Part shown: positions 50,071 through 59,298 of the stretch, one piece after another
Layout of the letters: the number at the start of each line of letters is the position of its first letter
Position numbering within the stretch: position 1 is the stretch's first letter
Assembly (NCBI GenBank): GCA_902806565.1
Contig: CADCXA010000031.1
Span: 1,302,001 to 1,366,000 of the forward strand
Direction: 5' to 3'
Length of the DNA stretch: 64,000 nucleotides
From: Hypoxylon rubiginosum
Lineage: Eukaryota; Ascomycota; Sordariomycetes; Xylariales; Hypoxylaceae
Translations under genes and position numbers: made by a program
Notes under the pieces: generated by a model
What the model was told of the DNA's origin: nothing
The model's input: the letters and a program-made list of their open reading frames with translations, nothing else
Databases searched by the model: none

Positions 50071-52093
50071 ATGACTTCTCACGCTAATGACTCCACTTCT
50101 TCGCTCATACTAGCTGAGGTTGACGAGAATGTTCCGCAGAAAGACATATCCGGAGATGATGACGGCTGCAACTATGTCACAGGCCGTGCATTGTATCTCA
50201 TTTTCATCGGGTGAGTACCTTGCAGGATAATATGCCGCCGCGAGCCGGAGGAATCTTCACAGAATCTTTGCTAACTTCCTCACGCAGGATGGCTTTAAGC
50301 ACTTTCCTCGTCAACCTCGAAATCACAATCGTCAGCACAAGTCTTGTGTCAATTACTGACGAGTTCCACGACTTCAGCCGCAGTAGCTGGATAGTGACAT
50401 CCTATCTAATCACCTACACCGGTAAGAATGATGATATTACTTGGTTCTTGCTGGATGGCTGACTAGGTAATTTTGCAGGCGGGCTAGTCATTTGGGCAAA
50501 GCTCAGTGACTTCCTGGGACGAAAACCGACGTTTGTAGCATCCCTTATAATATTTTGCGCCTTCTCAGGAGGCTGTGGAGTGGCACAAACCATGACTCAG
50601 CTGTATGGACTAGCTCTGGCATGTTATCGTTTCATGAGTACTGATATAGATTCTAGGATCGTCTTCCGAGCTTTTCAGGGGATTGGTGGCGGTGGTATCT
50701 ATGCACTGACAACTGTTATGCTGTATGAATTGGTGGAACCGCCGAGATATCCGTTTTACTCTGCTTTGATGACGACAATGGTTGCCTTATCCTCCCCACT
50801 TGGACCGATATTTGGCGGCCTTATACTACAAGGGGCTTCCTGGAGATGGGTATTTCTTCTAAAGTAAGCACGTTTATTCCAACAGCGAGGGTTGTGCCTC
50901 AGCAGCAGTAGCTATCCTGTGAAGAGAGACTAATTCAAGACTGTAGTGTTCCAGCTGCCGCTCTGGCTGCAGGAGTTGTATTAGTTGCCGTTCCACATGA
51001 CTTCCCCAATCAAGGCAGAGAAAAGAGCCACATACCACGGCGAGGACTGGCGGCGGCTGACTTCACCGGGGCTGTGCTCATGCTGTTAGCTTTGGCATTG
51101 CTTATCGTGGCATTTGAAGAAGCTGCTACCAACTTATCCTGGGCGACTTCTACGTTTATCGGACCGCTATGTGCTGCAGTTGTTACATTGGTAGCATTCC
51201 TGGTACGCCAGTGGCATGTCAGCCGCCCCAGTTCCGTCGTGGAGGCTGTGCTCCCCTGGCGCTTTTGTCGGAGTAGACTCATCATGGGTCTTTTGTTGTG
51301 CGTACCATTATGAAAGCTCCTATTATGCACTAACTTGTCTATAGAAGCTCGTTTGTAACTGGAGCTGTCAGCATTACGTGCATAAATCAACTTCCCATCC
51401 GTTATCAAACCGCGGTTGGGGGCAGCCCTCTCCAAGCTGCCATCAGGCTTATTCCTCTTGCAGTGAGTTCACCACTCGGCAACATGATCACCGCGATGGC
51501 GGTCAAGAATTGGCGGATACCGCCTCTCTATCTATCCCTTGTCGGCCAATTCTTGCAAATAATAGGCCTTGTTTTCTTATCCCTAGGGTCTCCGAGTGAT
51601 CCGGATTGGCACGGTCTCTATGGCATCGAGGTGGTTATAGGGCTAGGGATGGGCTGTAATATTGGAACAGCTGCCCTTCTGACTCCATGGACAGTTGAGA
51701 AAGGAGATATTGGTAAGTTCGACTACCTACGTATGGTCATCTCTCAGGTCTTTACTCGGGACTGTTAGCTAATTGAAACAAACAGCTGTCGGATCAGCTG
51801 CCGTGACTCAATTCCGCTTTTTGGGCAGCGCAATCGTCATTGCTATAATAACGGCTGTTGGAAACAGTTGGGTGAGAAATGTGCTTTTGGACCGCCTGAC
51901 ACCATTGCAGGTTTCAGCGATATTTCATTCCACAGGCGCTATCGACGACCTCCCAGCAACTACCGAGACATTTGTCAGGGGTGCTTTCGTCGAGAGTTTC
52001 AATTTGCAGATGAGGGTAGTGTTAGGCTTCTCAGTTGTTGGTATGCTTACGTGGCTGTTGATGTGGCAAAAGATTCAGGTTAGAATTCCATGA
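50071..52093 (+). CDS. MFS multidrug-type transporter (DHA14-like)
   Basis: A proton-antiport exporter of 14-helix drug/toxin-efflux type. Model: 50071-50210, 50288-50421, 50479-50602, 50657-50863, 50947-51297, 51345-51712, 51786-52093, giving 543 aa with every phase consistent. An earlier in-frame GTG at 50014 is not used. After an acidic N-terminal tail come LIFIGMALSTFLVNLEITIV and then SSWIVTSYLITYTGGLVIWA, containing the motif-A loop KLSDFLGRKPTF. The motif-B/C area is RAFQGIGGGGIYALTTVMLY, SSPLGPIFGGLILQGASWRW and FLLNVPAAALAAGV. This GGLI...WRW...N-P type signature is the hallmark of fungal DHA2 exporters. It lies 0.8 kb upstream of a peroxygenase gene on the same strand. Substrate unknown. 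Confidence 0.9.
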
Positions 52094-52912
52094 TGTCTAG
52101 GAGGTAGGTAGGCATCTGTTCTTGACTAGTATTGGGTGGTGTATATACTCCTTTGTTGAACTAAATGATGCTATCAGATATCAAACCTATGAGTATACGA
52201 AGTAGGACCTGCCCACATCAGGTCGTACACCGTACCTTCTCATAGCCCCTTTAATCATAACATGAGCAGTAAACAATGCAAGGAGATTTGATTGATTACC
52301 TACCTAGGCAGGTACTTATGCTTCGACGGCCTTTTTCTTCCTATACACAACACCTCCCCTAAATCCGAGCCAATACAGAAACTCTACTTCTGGTGGAGAA
52401 AGCTACTGAAACAATTGGGTAGGACCGCGTTCCATTTAAAAGGCTTAGCATGACATCGTATGAACAATACGCGTTTTCGTATAACTTCGTAGTTCGTATA
52501 GATCTCGCACTCCGATCGTACATCGGAAACGAGTTATAATATCCAACTTTTCATTGGCTATCCATTCTTCACTCTCTGCCCCTCTAACTGGAAGCACGCA
52601 TCATCCCACAATTGCTATAATGATCGACAAACCCCATGTGCCTAGGCTGCAGCATGGGGAATACTTGAGAGCTCATATGTCGAATCAAGTTGTTTAGATT
52701 AGATATCATCTGTTCTTGCTACGCGTAACCTCGCATAGCCACATGCGTGATTATAGGGGCTCGACGGGCACCAGGAGAATATCATTGATTTACTTAAATA
52801 CCGTTCCCTTATTCTACCTCAATGGCTCGTTACACCTTTCATCCCATCTTCAATTCGCCCAAGACGTCTTCAACTCACCGGAGAAAACGTAGCCACTTGC
52901 ACCTACCATAAG
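52094..52912. other. Spacer between MFS and peroxygenase genes
   Basis: It holds the MFS 3' flank and the upstream region of the peroxygenase. No gene was recognised. Confidence 0.5.
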
Positions 52913-53990
52913 ATGAAGCTTACCACCCTCCAAGTCGTGCTCGGCGTTACGCTGGCTGCTGCTGAAGCTCAATGTGGACATCAATGGACGGCCCCCGGAC
53001 CAGACGATTGTACGCGGCAATCAATCTCATAATGATTCAGGCTTTAGAAGTACTAATTATTTCACAGTCCGAGGCCCTTGCCCTATGCTGAATACCTTGG
53101 CGAATCATGGCTTCCTCCCACACAACGGTCGAAATATCACCAAGGACATCACAGTCAACGCCTTGTCTTCAGCCCTCCACTTCAACAAAACCCTCGCGGC
53201 GTTGATGTTCGAGATGGCTTTGATCGCAAACCCGGCGCCCAATGCTACCTTCTTTACCCTGTTAGTAATCCTCATTATATCCTTCCACTCTTTCATACTC
53301 CCTACGGAACGTTAGCATAACTACCGACATCGATAATAGAAATGCTAACTATCATATCCAGTGATAATCTAAACGTCCACAACGTCCTCGAGCACGACGC
53401 AAGTCTTAGGTAATTCCTAGGCCCCTTACTTCCATTCTCGTCATATCAACCACCCCTTGTTGCGGATGAGAGGTGCTAACAGTTTTGATTGTTAGCCGTT
53501 CGGACGCTTTCTTTGGCAACAACCACGTCTTCAACGAGACCATCTTTGACGAAACCCGAGTGTACTGGACCGGCCCGGTCCTCGATGCAAATATGCTGGC
53601 GAACGGCAAGGTGGCACGCCAGCTCAATTCCAAGGCTTTCAACCCGAAGTACACATTTACTTCCACGATGGAGCAGTTCAGTCTTGGAGAAGTCATAGCT
53701 CCTATCGTCGCCTTTGGGGACTTGGAGGCCGCAACGGTTAATCGGACTCTGGTAGAGTACTTCTTCAGTAAGTTTGAAGTCGTTCGATATGACATATCAG
53801 CAATATCTAACAGTAGTCATTAGGGAACGAACGTCTCCCAACGGAATTAGGATGGAGTATACGTCCTGGCGTTGTATCTTTGGACAACATTTCGAAATTG
53901 ACGGGAATTATGGGCAATGCCACGAGCCTCATTACAACTGCGCAGCCCGTCGTCTCAACAAGGGACTTACATGCCGGAAGCTTCTTCTGA
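52913..53990 (+). CDS. Heme-thiolate peroxygenase / chloroperoxidase family (short UPO type), secreted
   Basis: Uses H2O2 to oxygenate C-H bonds, aromatics or fatty acids, or to halogenate. Model: 52913-53009, 53068-53260, 53362-53409, 53496-53767, 53824-53990, giving 258 aa, the size of the short peroxygenase group. Intron 1 has a TACTAAT branch point. Signal peptide MKLTTLQVVLGVTLAAAEAQ. The heme-thiolate motif is FRGPCPMLNTLANHGFLP (Cys37 in PCP), and the Mg-binding/acid block is VLEHDASLSRSDAF (Glu107-His108-Asp109), the PCP...EHD signature of UPOs. The distal catalytic acid lies further on and was not assigned with certainty. Several sequons (NIT, NKT, NAT, NET, NRT) fit a glycosylated secreted enzyme. 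The C-terminus ends RDLHAGSFF. Confidence 0.9.
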
Positions 53991-54428
53991 TAAGAGTATG
54001 ATTAAGGCATGGCAGCTTCTAAATGGGATGAGGTGATTAGCATAGGGGCTATACGACTGCTACAAGATTATATTTTCCGGTTATGCACCGGGCATAGGGT
54101 TGTATTCGTAACTATTTGCTATTGTATGACGGATTGATTAAATTTACCTTTCTATAGAGCTACGCCAAGTCATTCTTCACTTTATTAATATCTGCCATCT
54201 AGTCTTCAGATTATCACTTTCAAGTCGTATCACTTGAAAAACGCCTTGGAGCCGATCCTTTGCTTTGGGGTTAATCAAGTCAACGCTGATAAGCTCATAT
54301 ACCTTCATATACTAACACGTAGGACTTCTTTGCATTCACGTAAAAGCACGGGCAAGGTGGGAGAGAGAAGAAATTAAGATTATAGGTGGTATAATTATCT
54401 ACCTCCTAGGTAAGTAAAATGTTACATC
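53991..54428. other. Convergent 3' spacer
   Basis: AT-rich region between the ends of the peroxygenase and MDR genes. No gene was recognised. Confidence 0.55.
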
Positions 54429-55445
54429 TCAAAGGGACGCTTTATTCCCAACGTGTACAATGATCTTACCCCTAGCACGTCCCGTCTTCAGCTTCTCATA
54501 CGCCTTGGGCACGTCCTCAAATTCGAATGCCTCATCAATTACTGCTTGAACTTTTCCTTCCGTCATCCATTTGCCGATCTGTGTGAAATAAGCGGCCTCG
54601 TTCTTCATTTGAATGAACCGGAATATGCTGCCAGGCCAAAACATCTTTCCGAATACCGTCAGGATGTCGCGCGCGTTTACTGACTCGATTCCTACTTGCA
54701 TGAATGTTGCGCCTTTCTTCATGAATGCGGGGCTTTGCCTAGATAGATCTAGGTTTCCAACGTTATCGATCACCAGATCGTAGATTTGGCCTTGTTCTTT
54801 TAGAACTGTTATGACGTCCGTCTCCGTGTAGTCGATGATCTCGTCGGCGCCAAGAGACTTGCATAGCTCGGCGTTACGCGCCGAACATGACGCCGTCACT
54901 CTAGCAGACAGCGCCTTGGCGAACTGTATGGTATAGGTGCCCACTCCACCTGACCCGCCGTTGATGAATACCCTCGACCCAGGCTTTATGAGTTCCGACG
55001 GAACAGACTGGAGAGCGGTTGTCGCAGCACAGCCTGTAGCTGCGCCTTGATCGGGATCGACGCCGTCAGGCAGTAGAGCACATTCGTCGACGGAAACGAC
55101 AGTGTATTGGCTTAGCGTGCCAGACTTGGCTACTTTCTTAAGGCTGCCGAATACCAATTGGCCTTCGGTGAAAGAGTTGTTGGATTGGTGCTTCGCGACG
55201 ATGCGACCGCAAAAGTCGATGCCAGGCGTCGCTGGCCGGCCGCGAATCATGATGTTCCCTATCCAGCCCGACTCGGGCACTTTGTAGTCAACCGGGTTGA
55301 TTGCTACAGTGATGACCTCCACGAGCAATTGACTGGAAGTGAGAGTTGACTTGTCCGGCACAGGAACATCGTGATTTAGGACAATCGAATTTTCAAACTT
55401 GCCTTGAATCGTCGTCCACTGCCAAGCTTTCATTGTTGAAGCCAT
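54429..55445 (-). CDS. MDR-family NAD(P)-dependent oxidoreductase (quinone oxidoreductase / enoyl reductase-like)
   Basis: A single-exon frame of 338 aa, normal for zinc-independent medium-chain reductases. Features in order: MKAWQWTTIQGKFEN, then the GroES-like half with VEVITVAINPVDYKVPESGW and GRPATPGIDFCGRIV; the Rossmann half begins PGSRVFINGGSGGVGTYTIQ, with the G-x-G-G-V-G nucleotide loop. NAELCKSLGADEIIDYTETD and DLVIDNVGNLDLSRQSPAFM follow the usual pattern, and the C-terminus is GRARGKIIVHVGNKASL. The structural-zinc Cys cluster of classical alcohol dehydrogenases is absent, which points to quinone or alpha,beta-unsaturated carbonyl reduction. It is cytosolic. It sits between the peroxygenase and the lipoxygenase, so reduction of oxidised lipid enones is conceivable (inference only). 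Confidence 0.9.
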   Translation of the reverse strand: MASTMKAWQWTTIQGKFENSIVLNHDVPVPDKSTLTSSQLLVEVITVAINPVDYKVPESGWIGNIMIRGRPATPGIDFCGRIVAKHQSNNSFTEGQLVFGSLKKVAKSGTLSQYTVVSVDECALLPDGVDPDQGAATGCAATTALQSVPSELIKPGSRVFINGGSGGVGTYTIQFAKALSARVTASCSARNAELCKSLGADEIIDYTETDVITVLKEQGQIYDLVIDNVGNLDLSRQSPAFMKKGATFMQVGIESVNARDILTVFGKMFWPGSIFRFIQMKNEAAYFTQIGKWMTEGKVQAVIDEAFEFEDVPKAYEKLKTGRARGKIIVHVGNKASL

Positions 55446-56681
55446 GATTGCCTTTGCGTAGGTGATGTTCAGGATAGTAAATCGTGGAGAATAGGTGCTG
55501 AAGAAGATTACTTACTATGACTACCTACATAGTAGGTAAGTACTGGCCTTTTATCGAACGGCTGCTCCGGAAAGTTTCTGGCGTGAGCTTCACTTAGGTC
55601 GTGTGGTGGGTGGTGTGGTTGATGGCTTGGCTTACCGGTGCCTATAGTCAACCGTATGTCATGCCTGCTAAAACTCGGGCTACTACTCTGCTGCTACGCG
55701 ACTAACGCGATCCTTACCCAGAAACGCCATCATTTTCTCAATAAGGAGACAAGGTCATAATAAAGGGGGGGCCACTAGATAACGCTAATATGAATCGAAC
55801 CTAAACTCCCTTTTAACCCTTAAATGGTTCAATATGATAGAAGGGTGCGCCCCTGTATCTGTTTTTACTGCTAGCTTAACTGAGTTATTAGCGTTACCAG
55901 ATAAGGCAGGAGGACCACTGGACAGCGCTAATAAGAATCGAACCTAAACTCCTTTTTAACCCTCCAAGTGTCTTGACCTCGTATTTGATTTAGGCTAGAT
56001 CTAAGATTTATTCCTATTTATATCAATTGAGCCGCGATTGTTTTGATGGTACATAGACAGGCAGATAGGAGAGGGAGGCTGACTAATAAATAGGGGGAAA
56101 GATGGGTCAGTTGAGATGCTTACATAATATGCTTACATAAACCCCCTCTATTACAGCTCTCATTTCTAGGGAGACAGCAATCTCCCTATCTCCCTACAAC
56201 ATCAATAGAGCCTGTAAAAGTGCATCGAAGACATATCTCGGCTTCGTGGTGTTCCCAACCGAGGAAATCGTTTTCTGTTTCAATTATATATAAAGATTAG
56301 ATGTTACTTTTAAGTTTCAATGGACCCCATGGAGTTTTTATATACGCACGCGCGTGGATGTTTCACGATTGTGGAGAACCAGCTGCGTGTAGATGCTGTA
56401 TTGACTGGTTGTAGGGTTGACCGACATTCCACTGTATTGCAGATCCCGGAAAACTCCAAACTCCCTGTGCATGCGGGGGATTGGTGACTTGTGACTTGGC
56501 AGGAACAACGTCACCTCACGATTTTAATGCTGAATCATACTTGACGCATAAGAAACAAACGAGCTACAAATAAAGGGAATAACGGGAACATTCAACCGCC
56601 GCAGCTGTTAATTAACAGACAACTCTCGGCACATTCCCAGCAGACAGCGTCGGCTCCGTCAACTACCACCACGACGCGAAC
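55446..56681. other. 1.2-kb spacer containing a repeated 50-bp element
   Basis: It separates two divergent genes. It holds two copies of an element of about 50 bp at 55770-55821 and 55912-55962, and otherwise no recognisable gene. Confidence 0.5.
55770..55962. repeat. Two direct copies of a ~50-bp element with internal inverted arms
   Basis: Copies at 55770-55821 and 55912-55962 share most bases, including GAATCGAACCTAAACTCC and TTTTAACCCT. Between and within them TTATTAGCG (55885-55893) and CGCTAATAA (55926-55934) form a 9-bp inverted pair. On the minus strand each copy contains GGTTCGATTC, similar to a tRNA-type B box. Confidence 0.75.
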
Positions 56682-57482
56682 ATGGCTACGTATAACAACG
56701 ACGACGACACTGCGGGCGTCCCCCAAGCGCCTAGCGCTGAACACACCGAGCTGCTTTCGTTTCTGCAGTACTTTGAGACCCTGTTCGTCGTCGATGACTC
56801 CAGCCACATGAAGCGCCAATGGAGCGACGTGTCGGCCCTGGTGCAAGTAGTAGCCCCCGTCTGTCTCAAGTACGACGAGAACGGCATCGACATCTACTTC
56901 GTCAACCACCGGCCCACACTCTACTTCCCCGGCATCATGTCGGTGCGCAAGTCGGGGTATAACCACATCGGCAAGGTCCATAGCGACACGGGAGAGCGGG
57001 ACAGCGCGCAGGGCATCTTCCGCAACGTGAAGCCCGGCGGCAGATGCAAGCTCGGCGCCCGCCTGCGCAAGATCCTGACCTGGTATATCGAGCAGCTCAA
57101 GGAAGACCCGCAGCGGCCGCCCCTCAACGTCATCGTCATCACGGCCGGCATCTGCGACGACGACTTCGCGGCCCCCCTGCTGGACGCGGCCAGAGAGCTC
57201 GACGCCATGGGCGCCGCGGCGCACCAGCTAGGCGTGATGCTGTTCCAGCTCGGCGACGACGAGGAGGCGCGCGCCAAGTTCGAGCACGCCGACGACGAGA
57301 TGTGGAAGAAGGCCGGCACGCGTGACATCGTCGACACCGTGGCGTGGCGCGGCTGGCCGGCCAGCTTCGGCGCCGACGAGATGGCCAAGGCGGTCCTGGG
57401 CGCCGTCTCGAAGAAGATGGACGGGGCCAAGTCGGCTCTTGCGGGGAGGGTGCCGCCGGAGCGTCGTGAGACTACGATCTAA
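56682..57482 (+). CDS. von Willebrand factor A (VWA)-like protein with degenerate metal site
   Basis: A single-exon frame of 266 aa; the ATG has a good context (CGAACATGG). The fold pattern is that of fungal stand-alone VWA proteins: the first strand FETLFVVDDSSHMKRQWSDV, then VAPVCLKYDENGIDIYFVNH, a middle helix ARLRKILTWYIEQLKEDPQR, and strand LNVIVITAGICDDDFAAPLL. In an intact metal-ion-dependent adhesion site the first motif is D-x-S-x-S and the strand ends ITDG; here they read DDSSH and ITAG, so metal binding is probably weak or lost. The C-terminal part has GVMLFQLGDDEEARAKFEHA and DIVDTVAWRGW, usual in these proteins. It is likely cytosolic. High GC and strong codon bias relative to the flanks support coding. 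Confidence 0.82.
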   Translation: MATYNNDDDTAGVPQAPSAEHTELLSFLQYFETLFVVDDSSHMKRQWSDVSALVQVVAPVCLKYDENGIDIYFVNHRPTLYFPGIMSVRKSGYNHIGKVHSDTGERDSAQGIFRNVKPGGRCKLGARLRKILTWYIEQLKEDPQRPPLNVIVITAGICDDDFAAPLLDAARELDAMGAAAHQLGVMLFQLGDDEEARAKFEHADDEMWKKAGTRDIVDTVAWRGWPASFGADEMAKAVLGAVSKKMDGAKSALAGRVPPERRETTI

Positions 57483-58133
57483 GATACTGTGGAGGTTACT
57501 ACCCGTTTCCTATGCTGGTCTACTGAAGGCTAGGCTATTTTCATACTTAGGTAACTACCTACCTAAGGTATAGATACCTGATAGCTACGACGAAAGAATT
57601 CAGTCCTAGTCATGGATTTGATTTATGTCCATCCGCTGGTGATTGCGCAAATCGATACATGAAATAAAAATAGTAAGCTGTTGAACTTGAATCGGTATTC
57701 ATACAAATACCTACCTACCTATAAAGGTACCCAGGTAGTATCCAGGCTCGCAATAGCTACGTGTATTATAAGGGCAAGAACGTATCAAATTAGGAAGAAG
57801 GCATTTCTACTTACAAGAGAGCATCCAAAACCACATGCATTCATAGTTTACACCATGACCTCTCTGGTAATAAAATGACATTAAATTCAACTCAACTACC
57901 CTACTCAGTGAATTTTGCGACTAGATCTCGGGTAACCAACTATCTGAATCACACTTGAGGACCCTCTAAAATTGACCTTCCCATAGAAAATATATAGTCG
58001 CTTAACCTCGAAATCTTTGTCCACAGTTTGTATCTGTAATAAGGCATGCGGCCTCCATTAAATGTCGTCTTCGCGTGCAGAGACAGCCTCACGACATCCT
58101 AGAGGTGGCTCGTTGATCACAATATCGTGTGAT
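57483..58133. other. Convergent spacer
   Basis: AT-rich sequence with TACCTACC-type elements near 57552 and 57709. Only 3' flanks of the VWA and cyanovirin-like genes are expected. Confidence 0.5.
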
Positions 58134-58783
58134 CTACCTTCCAATAAGATACAAGGGAATAAAGACGTATACGAACACCCATGACGGGAGATATCTGCCT
58201 CTGGATCCCGATTTCGCCGGCTTCTGGGCGCAGTCTGGCGGTGTGGTTGCCAGGTTCTCGAAGCACTTGAGAGTGCCATTATCATTGCTGATGAGATCAT
58301 CTAACAATGTGATTATTAGTTCGAGTTCGTGAGCTATACATATTCATGGTTGGTACTTACTCGTTTCCTTGGTAGATCTGCTCGTCTTATGTCCGTTGCA
58401 TCGGCACGACAAAGCGGTGCTGTCTTTCGGGAGTACACACAGGTCTGTGGTGCAATTGCTACTCAGCTTGCCACTTATAGAATCGGTTAGCTCCGAGCTG
58501 TCTAAAGCAATACAAGCGTAGGGAAGGTAACAGTGCATCCTTACTAGTCCTTCTCCTGAAGCTTTTGATACTCGCCAGTTGTTCCGTAGCAAAGGTCGAA
58601 ATCTAGGATGCTGCATTGCGGTGCACCGGTATCAGCGTTGCAGTATGCTCGCAAGCCGATATGCTTCTTGTCGAGATCGACAATGGATACGTTCTGACAA
58701 TTACTCGTGTATCCGCCGTCGGCCGCGACGGCAATGGCGAATGCGCCAATCAGGGTAAACAAGGCCTTTACGTTGGAAATCAT
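58134..58783 (-). CDS. Secreted cyanovirin-N-like (CVNH) protein
   Basis: CVNH proteins are small carbohydrate-binding folds. Model: exon 1 58545-58783, intron 58498-58544 (47 bp), exon 2 58361-58497, intron 58301-58360, exon 3 58134-58300, giving 180 aa. The acceptor at 58498 was chosen because the AG seven bases upstream would create a stop codon. The signal peptide is MISNVKALFTLIGAFAIAVA. The two pseudo-repeats expected of CVNH are visible: YTSNCQNVSIVDLDKKHIGL, then LRAYCNADTG and LDFDLCYG; and SGKLSSNCTTDLC, then NDLISNDNGTLKCFENLATT. Exon 3 encodes an unusual tail, RGRYLPSWVFVYVFIPLYLI, which is hydrophobic and not typical of CVNH; it may be a membrane or GPI-type end, or a missed intron. 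Confidence 0.72.
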
Positions 58784-59298
58784 GGCGCAGCGATTCCTAG
58801 TATTATTCGGTTAAGTATTGGAATATCGTAATGGCAAAGGATGGTAGTGAGAGGATGATGGGTAGAACAAGAAGGAAAAGTCTTCACATGTTGTAGTGCA
58901 AGACGTTGCTTTAAATGCACAATGCCTTACGAGATCCGACTAAAGCTCTTAAGGGGAAATTTGCTATTTGGGAGTCAAGAATGCCCATACCAAGTTATTT
59001 AGTACAGGCCTACAGTCACTTAGGTATCTATTAATAACTGCCATTGTCACGAAAACCAAGCTCAAGGTACACAAACAGCTCTTGGACGCTGCCGCCTACT
59101 CACTACACGTGGGATAGAGTGATTGACTATTGTAAATGTTCCAAACGAGAGGTTACAGCGCACAAATTGCTGACAAGAGCTCCAGAAAAGAGTGTCATGT
59201 GTCCCCCTGGCCTAATAACGCACTCAGTAGTGAATCCCCGTAACCGAGGCTATACACCGCATCCGTCGCACACACCAACAGTCATCCGCCACAGCCTT
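58784..59298. other. Spacer upstream of the CVNH-like gene and downstream of the lipoxygenase
   Basis: No gene was recognised; the frame at 59044-59655 mostly shadows the lipoxygenase on the opposite strand. Confidence 0.5.
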
